From positions 251,001 through 315,000 of the forward strand of contig NZ_CP020947.1 of NCBI RefSeq assembly GCF_000172795.2: a stretch of DNA of 64,000 nucleotides, given 5' to 3'. The notes under the pieces are model-generated. The model saw nothing but the letters and a program-made list of their open reading frames with translations, was not told the DNA's origin and did no database searches. Source of the DNA: Rhizobium sp. CIAT894. Lineage in GTDB: Bacteria; Pseudomonadota; Alphaproteobacteria; Rhizobiales; Rhizobiaceae. Shown in pieces: positions 24,373-34,448 of the stretch; position 1 is the stretch's first letter; each line of letters starts with the position of its first letter. Both the position numbers and the translations under genes were made by a program.

Positions 24373-24609
24373 TCTGGCCAGCGGAGATTTCTGAACCTCC
24401 CGACGTTTTGAGGATGGCCAAGCACAAAAGCGTGCAAATCGGCGATCTTGAGGCGAAGCCTCTGGCGGCTGATCTCAGTATAGTGGTCGCTGCTGGGGGG
24501 CACCGGGGGTGTTCTCGCGCGATCCCCCATGATGGTGCCGCTTCAAAAATTTCTGCCAGAAATATTCTCATTCGTCGTAGGGGAGCGCCGGGTAAGCCCC
24601 TGCGGCCTA

Positions 24610-26205
24610 TTACGGGTTTTCCAGAGGCTTCAACTCATATCGCGGGTATTTCGCAAGAGCCGCCGCTTTTGCCTTGTTGGTAACCGTGCCGTATTTGTCG
24701 CCCTCGTCCTTGCTGTCGTGGCCGGTAATGCTGAAACTAATATCCCTTGAGACACCTGCTTCTCGGGCAACGGTACGGAACTTGTGCCGCCAGCCGTGAT
24801 TGGGCTGGACTTCGGGGTCTGTGACCACTTCGCGGGCAAAGTCCGTGACTCTGTTCTTTGTGGTGCGCCAAGCGGCTCTCTGCGCCTCCTCAGTGTCGCC
24901 GAACACCTTCATGAAGAGATAGCCGTCAGTCGCTTTGGATATGAACTCAGGGAAGCCCTGTTCAATAAGATGTTGGTGGAGGGGGACCTCTCGAAATTCC
25001 GCGTCCTTTACAGTACCGGCTTCAGGGGTGATTTTGATAATCCATATGCCTGCCTCTGCTCGGAGGTCCTGTTTTCGAAGTTGGACCATTTCGCCCACCC
25101 GAGCGCCTGTGTAGGCACAAAGCCATGGCACCCATCTTTTGGCATTTGATAAATGCTCAGAGGCTTTGCCTGTACGTTTGTGGTGGAGGGCGTGTGCAAG
25201 GAGCGCCCCGGCTTCCTCGTCGGAGAACTCTGGGTTCCTCACGCGCTTCTTCTTCACCTTTGCGACCTTCACGCCGTCGGCAGGGTTATGGCTCACTTTC
25301 CGGTTGGCCATTCCCCAAGCATATAACTGCCGTATCCCTGGCAGGTCGCCACCTGTGATCGTCTTGAGACCGACGCCTTGGGAAAGCCTGTGATCTTTAA
25401 ACGCTATGATGTCGTCTTGGGTCACGGCTCGGGCATCGTCATGACCCACAAACTCAGAAAGCAACCTCGCGGCCCTAGAATAGGCGTCGTACGTGCTTAC
25501 CGTCCTGCCTGCCGCCTTGGCCTCACGCCACCATCCTTCAGCCAATCCGATTATGGTCTGAGACCCGTTCGGTAGCGGCTTGGTGGTCTTGGTCTCCTTT
25601 GGTAGCTCAAGGGGTGGGTAACGCGGCGCAATTGTGTCCGGGCCGTAATCGCCTTCTGCATTCTGTGCGAGACGTACAGACGCCAGCGACAGCGACACAC
25701 CCACCGCATCTATGAGAACGGTACGGCTGTCATTGTCTATGATGAGTCGATGTTTCGCCAAGGTCTGGTCAACGGTGGGACCGAACCACTTCTCACGCGC
25801 ATCATGGTCCTCTGATAGGGCCTTAGCGTGTAGCTGGATGATTTGCTTCCATGTCTCAGACGAACCTGGGTCATCCTCAAACGTTGCGACAAGCGCGTTG
25901 TACGCTTCCCCTGCAAGCGCTGCGATCTGCTTATGGGTTAACCGCTTCGGGCCTTCTCGGAGTGATTGCCATACGCTGTCCAGATAAGCCAGGGCGACGG
26001 TCTGCCGCTCCTTGGCTTCCCTTGCGTCTCGCGTCCGTAGTGATCCAGTTATCTCGGTTGCCTTGTCACCTACCACGATATGAAGGACTTCATCACCAAC
26101 CGGAATGGCCATCGTTACGCCGCCAGCCTTATCGATGACATCCTTCGGAATACGTTTTCTGAACTGGATAAAGGTAGAGCCTTTGCGGCGCATTGGACTG
26201 GCCAT
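24610..26205 (-). CDS. Tyrosine integrase of the element
   Basis: A site-specific tyrosine recombinase of about 531 residues. The N-terminal MRRKGSTFIQFRKRIPKDV segment is the DUF6538-like/arm domain seen in proteobacterial island integrases. The catalytic residues are present: Arg369 in TGARVGE, His470 and Arg473 in HGWRHKF, His496 in ITGHDS and the nucleophile Tyr505 in DKYG. It lies beside tRNA-Leu with its N-terminus toward the tRNA, the usual layout. It integrates and, with an excisionase not identified here, excises the element at the 22-bp repeats. A GTG start at 26217 is an alternative. Confidence 0.95.
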   Translation of the reverse strand: MASPMRRKGSTFIQFRKRIPKDVIDKAGGVTMAIPVGDEVLHIVVGDKATEITGSLRTRDAREAKERQTVALAYLDSVWQSLREGPKRLTHKQIAALAGEAYNALVATFEDDPGSSETWKQIIQLHAKALSEDHDAREKWFGPTVDQTLAKHRLIIDNDSRTVLIDAVGVSLSLASVRLAQNAEGDYGPDTIAPRYPPLELPKETKTTKPLPNGSQTIIGLAEGWWREAKAAGRTVSTYDAYSRAARLLSEFVGHDDARAVTQDDIIAFKDHRLSQGVGLKTITGGDLPGIRQLYAWGMANRKVSHNPADGVKVAKVKKKRVRNPEFSDEEAGALLAHALHHKRTGKASEHLSNAKRWVPWLCAYTGARVGEMVQLRKQDLRAEAGIWIIKITPEAGTVKDAEFREVPLHQHLIEQGFPEFISKATDGYLFMKVFGDTEEAQRAAWRTTKNRVTDFAREVVTDPEVQPNHGWRHKFRTVAREAGVSRDISFSITGHDSKDEGDKYGTVTNKAKAAALAKYPRYELKPLENP

Positions 26206-26299
26206 TCTGATATGCACTGTGTGTCACCCGTGTGTAGCAATGGGTGAGCGAAAGACTTAGCAATATCAGGAAGTTGAACGCAATCAATACGTTCTGAAT

Positions 26300-26321
26300 G
26301 GAATGGTGCCCAGAAGAGGAC
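26300..26321. repeat. Right attachment repeat (attR core) in tRNA-Leu
   Basis: A 22-bp sequence identical to 18638-18659. It covers the last 18 bases of the tRNA including CCA plus four bases beyond. Integration here keeps the tRNA intact. Confidence 0.9.
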
Positions 26322-26390
26322 TCGAACCTCCACACCCTTTCGGGTACCAGCACCTGAAGCTGGCGCGTCTACCAATTCCGCCATCTGGGC
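26304..26390 (-). tRNA. tRNA-Leu (anticodon CAG)
   Basis: An 87-nt tRNA with acceptor arms GCCCAGA and TCTGGGC followed by encoded CCA. The anticodon stem CCAGC/GCTGG encloses the loop TTCAGGT, giving anticodon CAG. A long variable arm (ACCCGAAAGGGT) confirms a class II tRNA, and the T loop reads GGTTCGAGTCC. It is the attachment gene for the integrated element and remains complete. Confidence 0.97.
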
Positions 26391-26558
26391 GACGGAGAGC
26401 GATGTAAGGGGGCGGCTTCTGACTGTCAACTGGGTTTTTGAAGTTTTTCTGACAGTTGACGAAAAACCAGCCGGTCGCCGGCGGCGAGCGGCCGGTAGCT
26501 AGGCATAGCGCTCCGGTCGGCACGCCCTATATAAAGGAAATATCGAAAGGAATGCCGC

Positions 26559-26975
26559 ATGTCCGTTTCCCGCACCCTGCTGCTTGCCGGTCTTTTAGCC
26601 GGTCTCGCGCCAGCCATGGCAGGCGCTGATTCGCTGAAGCTGGGCAAGCCGGGGGTCGGGCCGCTCAACACCGGATCGACGCTTTGCGATTTTCGCGGCT
26701 GCTTCGGTTTCGGGCCGCAGCAATGGCATCGCCCCGCCTATATCCAGCCGAATTACCGGCCGCGCGGCGCGACGGGACCGACCTATTATCTGCCGGGTGC
26801 CGCCGGGCGGCCGCAGCTGACCTATGATCCGCCGCCGGTGCAAAGGGTGCAGCCGAAAGATCCGAACAAGCATATCGCGTGGTGCACCAATGAATACCGT
26901 TCCTATAATCCGAGGACGGATCACTTCCTCACCTATGAAGGCGTCTATCGGGTCTGCCGTTCGCCCTATCGCTGA
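26559..26975 (+). CDS. BA14K-like exported protein
   Basis: A 138-residue exported protein with a signal peptide (LLLAGLLAGLAPAMAGA). The C-terminus KHIAWCTNEYRSYNPRTD followed by YEGVYRVCRSPY matches the BA14K family pattern (WC..RYRSYD....G.R..C), small cell-envelope proteins of Rhizobiales first noted as a Brucella immunogen. The middle is rich in Pro, Gly and Tyr. A good ribosome binding site (AAAGGAATGCCGC) precedes the ATG. Function in the envelope is unknown. Confidence 0.82.
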   Translation: MSVSRTLLLAGLLAGLAPAMAGADSLKLGKPGVGPLNTGSTLCDFRGCFGFGPQQWHRPAYIQPNYRPRGATGPTYYLPGAAGRPQLTYDPPPVQRVQPKDPNKHIAWCTNEYRSYNPRTDHFLTYEGVYRVCRSPYR

Positions 26976-26985
26976 GCGAATACGT

Positions 26986-27279
26986 TCAGCTTTCCAGCGA
27001 GGCGCGGTCGACGTGGCCGAGATCGCGGCCGGGCTCGACGATGTCGCGAACCCGCTGCTTCAGCTCCTTCGGCCCGGGAAAACCGCCGTCGCGCTTGCGT
27101 TCCCAGATGAGGTCTCCGTTGACGCGGATCTCGAAATTGCCGCCGGTGCCGGGGATCAGTGCCACTTCGCCGAGGCTGTCGGAAAAGGTATGCAGCAGTT
27201 CCTGCGCCATCCAGGCGGCGCGCAGCAGCCAGTTGCATTGGGTGCAGTAGAGGATTGAGACGCGGGCTTTGTCGGTCAT
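26986..27279 (-). CDS. SelT/SelW/SelH (Rdx) family protein
   Basis: A 97-residue thioredoxin-fold protein of the SelW-like Rdx family. The redox motif is CTQC near residue 12 (ILYCTQCNW), with cysteine in place of selenocysteine, and the family block GTGGNFEIRVNGDLIWERK is visible, ending in GFPGPKELKQRVRD. Such proteins are cytoplasmic and thought to take part in thiol redox reactions, with no proven substrate. It faces the BA14K-like gene convergently. Confidence 0.9.
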   Translation of the reverse strand: MTDKARVSILYCTQCNWLLRAAWMAQELLHTFSDSLGEVALIPGTGGNFEIRVNGDLIWERKRDGGFPGPKELKQRVRDIVEPGRDLGHVDRASLES

Positions 27280-27404
27280 GGCGGTTTCCTTTCGTTCGCG
27301 TGGATTTAAGCCCTTGCGGCGTGCTCACGCAATGGCACGCAAGCATCTTGCGCGTCGTTCGCCGGCATGGTCTCTTCCATCGTCGGTCATACCGGGGAGA
27401 ACCT

Positions 27405-28142
27405 ATGCGAGTCGCAGTCGTCGAAAATATGCGCAATACCGGTCTCGGCGCGCTTGCCAGAGCGCTCGACGAGGCGGGAGCTCATATCGAGTGGTTCCGC
27501 GTGTGGCAGGATGGCGTCTTGCCGCCGGATATATCCGGCCATGATGCGCTGGTCGTTCTCGGCGGCGAGCAGAGCGCGCTGGATGACGAGACGCATCCTT
27601 ACCTGCCGGACCTCGTCCGGCTCGCGCACCGCTTCGGTGATGCCGGCAAGGCCGTGCTCGGCATCTGCCTCGGCAGCCAGATCCTCGCCCGCGCCTATGG
27701 CGCTGACAATCTTTTAGGGACGGCTCGCGAATTCGGCTGGCACAGGATCGGCGTTACCGCCGAGGGCCGGACCGATCCGCTGCTGTCGGCGCTTGGCGGT
27801 GAATTCACCATCTTCGAATGGCATGCCGACACGTTTTCCCTGCCCGAAGGTGCGGTGCGTCTGGCGACGAGCCCGGTCGCCGAGAACCAGGCCTTCCGCA
27901 TCGGCCGCGCCGTTTATGGCACCCAGTTCCATTTCGAGGCCGAGCGGGCGGTCGTTGAGCAATGGAAGGCGGAATTCCCTGATACGATCGCCCGCATCGC
28001 CCCCGGCTGGCTGGAGAACCATGCCGAACTGGCGGCGCGGCATGGCGTCGCCGCCGATGCCGCCGGCCTTGCCATCGCGCGTGCCTGGGTCAGCCTGATC
28101 GAACCGGCAGAGATCGGAATATTGTCGGAGGCCTCGGCTTGA
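27405..28142 (+). CDS. Class I glutamine amidotransferase-like protein
   Basis: A 245-residue stand-alone class I glutamine amidotransferase domain (GMP synthase-like). The catalytic triad is visible: Cys88 in GICLGSQ, His176 and Glu178 in GTQFHFE. The ATG at 27405 has GGGGAG about 5 bp upstream; a longer frame upstream has no support. Relatives include gamma-glutamyl hydrolases and amidotransferase subunits with unknown acceptors. It is 11 bp ahead of an acetyltransferase gene and probably cotranscribed. Confidence 0.9.
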   Translation: MRVAVVENMRNTGLGALARALDEAGAHIEWFRVWQDGVLPPDISGHDALVVLGGEQSALDDETHPYLPDLVRLAHRFGDAGKAVLGICLGSQILARAYGADNLLGTAREFGWHRIGVTAEGRTDPLLSALGGEFTIFEWHADTFSLPEGAVRLATSPVAENQAFRIGRAVYGTQFHFEAERAVVEQWKAEFPDTIARIAPGWLENHAELAARHGVAADAAGLAIARAWVSLIEPAEIGILSEASA

Positions 28143-28153
28143 GAGGCGAAGCG

Positions 28154-28711
28154 ATGCCGGCGAGTGAACGCGAGAAGATGGCGGCAGGCGAATGGTACTG
28201 CTGCCTCGACGACGACCTCGATCTCTTGCGCCGGCAGGCGCGCCTGGCGGTCCATGCGCACAATACGCTGCCGCCGGACGAGCGCGGCGCCATGGCGCCG
28301 GCCCTGAGGGCGCTTTTTGCGCAAGCCGCGCCGGATGTCTTCATCGAAGCGCCGTTTCACTGCTCCTACGGCATCAACATCACGCTCGGCGAGCGCGTCT
28401 ATTTCAATGCCGGCTGCACCATCCTCGATTCCGGCCGGGTCATCGTCGGCGACCGCACGATGTTCGGCCCCGGCGTGCAGATCTATTGCGCCGAACATCA
28501 CAAGGATGCCGCCCTTCGCAGCGCTGGCATCGAGATCGCCCGGCCGGTTGCGATCGGCAGCGATGTCTGGATTGGTGGCGCCGCCATCATCCTCGGCGGG
28601 GTGACGATCGGTGACGGTGCGATCGTCGGCGCTGGCGCCGTTGTAACGAAGGACGTGCCGACGGGAGCAACCGTGGTCGGCAACCCGGCGCGTCGGATAA
28701 ACGCCGTCTGA
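28154..28711 (+). CDS. Sugar O-acetyltransferase, maltose/galactoside type
   Basis: A 185-residue left-handed parallel beta-helix acetyltransferase of the Maa/LacA/NodL type, which moves acetyl from acetyl-CoA to a sugar hydroxyl. It begins with the family's [18 protein letters not shown] block, then hexapeptide repeats ([18 protein letters not shown]), with a histidine in YCAEHHKD at the catalytic position. GAGAGG lies 7 bp before the ATG. The N-terminal maltose-acetyltransferase domain is complete. It could be a NodL relative, but there is no nod context, so no symbol is given. Confidence 0.9.
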   Translation: MPASEREKMAAGEWYCCLDDDLDLLRRQARLAVHAHNTLPPDERGAMAPALRALFAQAAPDVFIEAPFHCSYGINITLGERVYFNAGCTILDSGRVIVGDRTMFGPGVQIYCAEHHKDAALRSAGIEIARPVAIGSDVWIGGAAIILGGVTIGDGAIVGAGAVVTKDVPTGATVVGNPARRINAV

Positions 28712-28785
28712 AATTCGGCCTGCCTCGCCTCCCTCGACAATGGCGCCGGCTCCGCTAAATCAGATAGCGCAAGGGGAGAGATATC

Positions 28786-29238
28786 ATGACAGCGCGGAAC
28801 TTACCCATGGAAGGCGGCTGCCGCTGTGGCCGGGTGCGGTTGAAGATCAGCGCGCCGCCGCTGCTGACCATGGCCTGCCACTGCACGGGCTGCCAGAGGA
28901 TGACTGCGAGCGCCTATTCGCTGAGTGCCGCCATCCCCAGCGAAGGCTTCGAGGTCACCAAAGGGGAGCCCGTCATCGGCGGCCTGCACGGCGTTACGAA
29001 ACATTATTTCTGCCCGCATTGCATGAGCTGGATGTTCACCCGCCCGGAAGGCATGGACTGGTTCGTCAATCTGCGCGTCACCATGCTCGATGATCCCAGC
29101 TGGTTCACCCCCTTCATCGAGACGTGGACGAGCGAGAAGCTGGCCTTTGCCGAGACCGGCGCGGTGCATAGCTATGAGGCGCTGCCCGCAATGGAGGCCT
29201 ATGAGGGGCTGGTGAAGGAATATATGGGCCGGGGATGA
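28786..29238 (+). CDS. GFA family (CENP-V-like) protein
   Basis: A 150-residue member of the glutathione-dependent formaldehyde-activating enzyme (GFA) family. The zinc ligands are visible as CRCG near residue 13, CHCTGC near residue 33 and CPHC near residue 78. Despite the family name, most members have no proven formaldehyde activity. It follows the acetyltransferase by 74 bp on the same strand and ends 4 bp before the convergent ccdB gene. Confidence 0.9.
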   Translation: MTARNLPMEGGCRCGRVRLKISAPPLLTMACHCTGCQRMTASAYSLSAAIPSEGFEVTKGEPVIGGLHGVTKHYFCPHCMSWMFTRPEGMDWFVNLRVTMLDDPSWFTPFIETWTSEKLAFAETGAVHSYEALPAMEAYEGLVKEYMGRG

Positions 29239-29242
29239 GGGC

Positions 29243-29542
29243 TCAGAAACCCTGGAAGAGAAAGTCGACAGCCGCGACGATGCGATCGCTATCCGAGCTG
29301 AGATCGGCGACCGCTTTTCCCAATTCGTTGGTTGGAATCGATGCCATGCGCTGGGTCGCCATGACATAGGCTTCCCCCTCGATTGAGAAGCGCGGGTTCA
29401 GTCGCGAGATCGACCAGTTCAGCTCTTGAACCGGATGCAACGGAACCATGACGCGCGACGGCAGATCTTCAAGCAGATTGGCTTGAAGATCAATTGCCAG
29501 GATATTCCCGCTTTTCAAGCGATAGACGTGAAAGCGTGCCAT
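29243..29542 (-). CDS. ccdB: CcdB family toxin
   Basis: A 99-residue CcdB-type toxin, which poisons DNA gyrase when not bound by CcdA. Family features are the N-terminal ARFHVYRLKSGNILAIDLQANLL, the central LPSRVMVPL and the C-terminal DRIVAAVDFLFQGF, where the last residues of CcdB contact gyrase. The length equals the F-plasmid protein. Its ATG shares a base with the stop codon of the antitoxin gene (TAATG), a standard toxin-antitoxin coupling. It appears intact. Confidence 0.93.
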   Translation of the reverse strand: MARFHVYRLKSGNILAIDLQANLLEDLPSRVMVPLHPVQELNWSISRLNPRFSIEGEAYVMATQRMASIPTNELGKAVADLSSDSDRIVAAVDFLFQGF

Positions 29543-29772
29543 TAAAACTGACGGTATTTGGCGAACGGCAGACCGTGCTTTTCGACATACTCGTTTTCCA
29601 GCCGGATAGCCTCGGCATTCTCGATACGCCACAGCCGCTCGCGTTCCGCCTTTATGGCTTTGGCGATTCCATCTTCTGCCGCCCTGGATATGTTGATCTT
29701 CAGCTCGCGCGCCTGCGACACCAGACCCTCATCGAGAGAAAGGTTCGCTGCTTTCCTTGCATGAAGCGCCAT
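29542..29772 (-). CDS. ccdA: CcdA family antitoxin
   Basis: A 76-residue CcdA-type antitoxin. The N-terminal ribbon-helix-helix region (ARKAANLSLDEGLVSQARE) binds the operator DNA, and the C-terminal part, with ENEYVEKHGLPFAKYRQF, is the flexible segment that neutralises CcdB. It overlaps ccdB by one base. The pair is expected to be autoregulated from the short gap before lepA. Confidence 0.92.
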   Translation of the reverse strand: MALHARKAANLSLDEGLVSQARELKINISRAAEDGIAKAIKAERERLWRIENAEAIRLENEYVEKHGLPFAKYRQF

Positions 29773-29830
29773 GACGATCTCCTTGGTCTGATGCGCACAC
29801 TATATGCGCATCAGATGCCATTGAGAAGTG

Positions 29831-31663
<1,833 letters not shown>

Positions 31664-31740
31664 ATAGCAGCGCCGCCCCCTGCCGCAAAGCGGTAATTAT
31701 CCCGCTGTTTACGCTATTTTGTCAGCCGGTCGGGCGCGTC

Positions 31741-32442
31741 TCAGACCGGCCACGTCTCCAGCCGCCAGGCCGAGTCCCAGAACATCCATTCATATTGCGA
31801 GGCGCGCACGAAGACATCCATCATCTGAGTGCGCTCCGTGGGCGAGGCGGCGCGGGCGGCGATGTCGGTCAGCGCGATCACCTCGCGGGCGCCGGCGGCA
31901 AATTGCGGATCGCCATAGGTATTGATCCAGGCCTGGAAGGCATTGCCCTCGACGGCTGGCCGGTTCTTGATCGCCTCGCCGACGTGCCAATAGATCCAGA
32001 AGCAAGGGAGGATCGAAGAAAGTGCCACCGCGTAGGAGCTGTGATAGGCAGTGGCCAGCAGGAAATTCGTATAGGCAAAGCAGGCGGGCGAGGGTTCCGC
32101 TGACGTCACATCCTCGGAGCTGATGCCGAACTGGGTGAGGAAGCCGGCATGCAGGCCCTGCTCGACGGTGATCGCCTTCTGCGCCGAACCGAGGAAGCGC
32201 AGCACCTGCGCATTGTCGGGCGCCTTGGCCGCGACGATGGCGAGGCATCGCGCATAATGCTTCAGATAGAGCGCGTCCTGCAGGATATAGTGCCGGAAAA
32301 CCTCCGGCGGCAGCGTGCCGTCCGAAAGCCGTGTCAGCAGCGGCAACACCTCGATCTCGGCCATGACAGGCGCAATCCGGTCCCAGGCGGCGACCGTGAA
32401 GCTTCCCGTCTCGTCCATGCTCTGCGTGCTGGCGTCCATCAT
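31741..32442 (-). CDS. tenA: TenA family aminopyrimidine/thiaminase II protein
   Basis: A 233-residue TenA family protein, which hydrolyses aminopyrimidine breakdown products to salvage the thiamine pyrimidine. The ATG at 32442 has GAGGAG just upstream. Cys147 in ILPCFWIYWHVGE aligns with the catalytic cysteine of Bacillus TenA, and the Glu near the C-terminus is in ASQYEWMFWD. It is divergent from an XRE-cupin regulator. I saw no TPP riboswitch in the gap, so control may be by the regulator. Confidence 0.9.
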   Translation of the reverse strand: MMDASTQSMDETGSFTVAAWDRIAPVMAEIEVLPLLTRLSDGTLPPEVFRHYILQDALYLKHYARCLAIVAAKAPDNAQVLRFLGSAQKAITVEQGLHAGFLTQFGISSEDVTSAEPSPACFAYTNFLLATAYHSSYAVALSSILPCFWIYWHVGEAIKNRPAVEGNAFQAWINTYGDPQFAAGAREVIALTDIAARAASPTERTQMMDVFVRASQYEWMFWDSAWRLETWPV

Positions 32443-32576
32443 TCTCTCCTCGGATTTCGCTGTCATATATCGACGCCTGCGTGGTGAAAGCAAGGCACGA
32501 CCTGCCCGTCGATACAGACTTGATTCCATCATCGGATAATGTATTTCTCTTATAGTAGAATCGCGGGAATCGGACG

Positions 32577-33146
32577 ATGGAACAGCAGCTCGAACAGGCG
32601 ATCGGCCTTCGCATCCGCACGCTGCGGCTGGAAAAGAGCCTGACGCTGGATGATCTGGCTGTCGCCTCCGGCGTCAGCCGGGCGATGATCTCGCGCATCG
32701 AGCGGGCGGAGGCGAGCCCGACCGCCTCGCTGCTGGCAAGGATCTGCGCCGCGCTCGGCCTGTCGCTGTCGGCCTTCTTCGCGGAAGAGGGAGAGCAGGC
32801 CTCGCCGCTTGCCCGCCGGCAGGAGCAGCAGGTCTGGCGCGATCCGGAAACCGGTTATCTCAGGCGTTCCGTTTCAGCGCCGGGCACGGCCTCCGATGTC
32901 GATATCGTCGAAGTCGAATTCCCTCCCGGGGCCCGCGTCAGCTTTCCCCCGCATGCCGCATCCCATGGCATGACACAGCATATCTGGCTCTTCGACGGCG
33001 AGCTGGAGATGACGGCGGGTGAAACCGTTTACCGCCTGCGCCCCGGCGATTGTCTCTTCATGCCGGTCGGCGAGGGCCATGTCTTCCATAATCCCGGCAA
33101 CGCGCCGGCGCGCTATTGCGTCGTGCTCGATCGCGGCGGCCGATGA
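32577..33146 (+). CDS. XRE-cupin transcriptional regulator
   Basis: A 189-residue regulator with an N-terminal helix-turn-helix of XRE type (residues about 10-65; LTLDDLAVASGVSRAMISRI) and a C-terminal cupin domain (about 110-185; RLRPGDCLFMPVGEGHVFHN) that likely binds a small ligand. It is divergent from tenA and 23 bp upstream of a GNAT gene, so it may control both. The ligand is unknown. Confidence 0.92.
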   Translation: MEQQLEQAIGLRIRTLRLEKSLTLDDLAVASGVSRAMISRIERAEASPTASLLARICAALGLSLSAFFAEEGEQASPLARRQEQQVWRDPETGYLRRSVSAPGTASDVDIVEVEFPPGARVSFPPHAASHGMTQHIWLFDGELEMTAGETVYRLRPGDCLFMPVGEGHVFHNPGNAPARYCVVLDRGGR

Positions 33147-33169
33147 CAGCCTCATTTCAGGAGAACAAT

Positions 33170-33688
33170 ATGCCGGACATTCGTACCCTTTCCGCCGACG
33201 AGGCGCGCGCCGCCATTCCGGCTCTGTCGGCGGTACTTGCCGATTGCGTCGCCGGCGGCGCCTCCGTCGGCTTCATGCAGCCCTATGGGCCTGAAGAGGC
33301 CGAACTCTACTGGCGCGATGTCGCCGATGCGGTCGGGGCGGGCGGCAATCTGCTGCTGGTTGCCGAACTGGAGGGTCAGATTGTCGGCACGGTGCAGGTG
33401 GGAGCCGCGCAGATGCCGAACCAGCCGCATCGCGGCGATCTGAAGAAGCTGTTGGTGCACCGCTCCGCCCGCGGGCGCGGCCTCGCCCGGCTGCTGATGG
33501 AGGCCGCCGAACGCGAGGCGGTCAGATACGGCAAGACACTGCTCGTGCTCGACACGGCAACCGGCAGCGATGCCGAGGCGATCTACCCGCGGCTGGGCTG
33601 GCAGCGCGTCGGCGTCATCCCCGATTATGCGCTGTGGCCGCAAGGCGGCTTCTGCGATACCACCCTGTTCTACAAACGGCTCGCCTGA
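33170..33688 (+). CDS. GNAT family N-acetyltransferase
   Basis: A 172-residue GNAT acetyltransferase. Motif A for acetyl-CoA is visible as LLVHRSARGRGLARLLMEAAE, described here without its last base of context, and the GWQRVGVIPDYAL end is typical of motif B. AGGAG lies 7 bp before the ATG. It sits 23 bp after the XRE-cupin gene and is likely cotranscribed, which suggests substrate-induced acetylation of a small amine or amino acid, but the substrate is unknown. Confidence 0.92.
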   Translation: MPDIRTLSADEARAAIPALSAVLADCVAGGASVGFMQPYGPEEAELYWRDVADAVGAGGNLLLVAELEGQIVGTVQVGAAQMPNQPHRGDLKKLLVHRSARGRGLARLLMEAAEREAVRYGKTLLVLDTATGSDAEAIYPRLGWQRVGVIPDYALWPQGGFCDTTLFYKRLA

Positions 33689-33703
33689 TTGCGCCCGTCC
33701 CGC

Positions 33704-34315
33704 CTATGCCCACTTTGCGAAGATGGGAAGCGTCCCGGTGAGCGTCGCGCCCGCCGTCCATTGCGCCGCATTCCAACCGAACTGCCGCGCCGCTTCGACA
33801 TTCGCCGCCATATCGTCGATGAAGGCGATTTCCCCGGGCGGCACGCCGGCACGTTCGGTCGCCAGCCGGAAGAAGTCGGGCGAAGGCTTGCTGTGCCCGA
33901 GCCCTGCGGAATAGATGATGTCGTCGAAATGTTCGCCAAGGCCGAGTTGCTCCATCAGGTAGCGCGCCCGCCTGTGCTCCTGGTTGGTCGCCAGGAAGAG
34001 TGTGACGCCGCTTTGCCTGAGCCCGGCGAGATCCGCCAGCAGATTGCGGTCGAGGCGGGAATCGTTCTCGAACCAGTAGTCGATCAGGACTGCGGCGCTG
34101 AGATGCGGCGCGATCTTTGCCAGCACGCCGGCGAGCCTTGGTTCCAGTGGCTCGCGGCCGATGATGATGTCACCCCAGTACGTCTGGAAGAACGCCTGCT
34201 GCAGCAGATCAGGCGGCAATCCGAGATCGCGCTCGAGATAGGTGAAGTGGGGCAGCCCGTCGGCCGGACGACCATGAATGAGCACACCGTCGACATCGAC
34301 CATCAGCACCGTCAT
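33704..34315 (-). CDS. HAD family hydrolase
   Basis: A 203-residue haloacid dehalogenase-superfamily phosphatase, subfamily IA. The four motifs are in order: DVDGV (motif I nucleophile Asp), LATNQE (motif II Thr), the Lys in HSKPSPDFF (motif III) and FIDDMAAN (motif IV). The ATG at 34315 has AAGGAA upstream at acceptable distance. It is convergent with the GNAT gene. Substrate unknown. Confidence 0.92.
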   Translation of the reverse strand: MTVLMVDVDGVLIHGRPADGLPHFTYLERDLGLPPDLLQQAFFQTYWGDIIIGREPLEPRLAGVLAKIAPHLSAAVLIDYWFENDSRLDRNLLADLAGLRQSGVTLFLATNQEHRRARYLMEQLGLGEHFDDIIYSAGLGHSKPSPDFFRLATERAGVPPGEIAFIDDMAANVEAARQFGWNAAQWTAGATLTGTLPIFAKWA

Positions 34316-34448
34316 GCGGAAATTTCCTTCGGTCTTCAAACATCGGGAAGGTGAAGTCATCCCCGGTGTCGATCAAGGGCGCCGCGCCGGCTTTTTTGTC
34401 GCGGCCGAGCCATGTAAGTCTAGAATTTAAATCGAGGACGAATCCGAA

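Larger units (their letters stand above)
18638..26321. mobile_element. Integrated element at tRNA-Leu, about 7.7 kb
   Basis: Two identical 22-bp sequences (18638-18659 and 26300-26321) bound a region with lower G+C content than its flanks. The right copy is the 3' end of an intact tRNA-Leu gene including CCA, and a tyrosine integrase gene sits directly beside it. The interior holds a serine recombinase, an Mrr-type endonuclease, a ParB-like protein, small unknown genes, phased repeats and a structured RNA candidate. There are no capsid, conjugation or recognisable replication genes. It is therefore a small integrative element of plasmid- or satellite-like type rather than a full prophage. Boundaries are firm; mobility is inferred. 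Confidence 0.9.

Noticed and set aside
32443..32576. TPP riboswitch before tenA
   Set aside because: The conserved CTGAGA and ACCTGATCTGG-type segments are absent from the 134-bp divergent gap.
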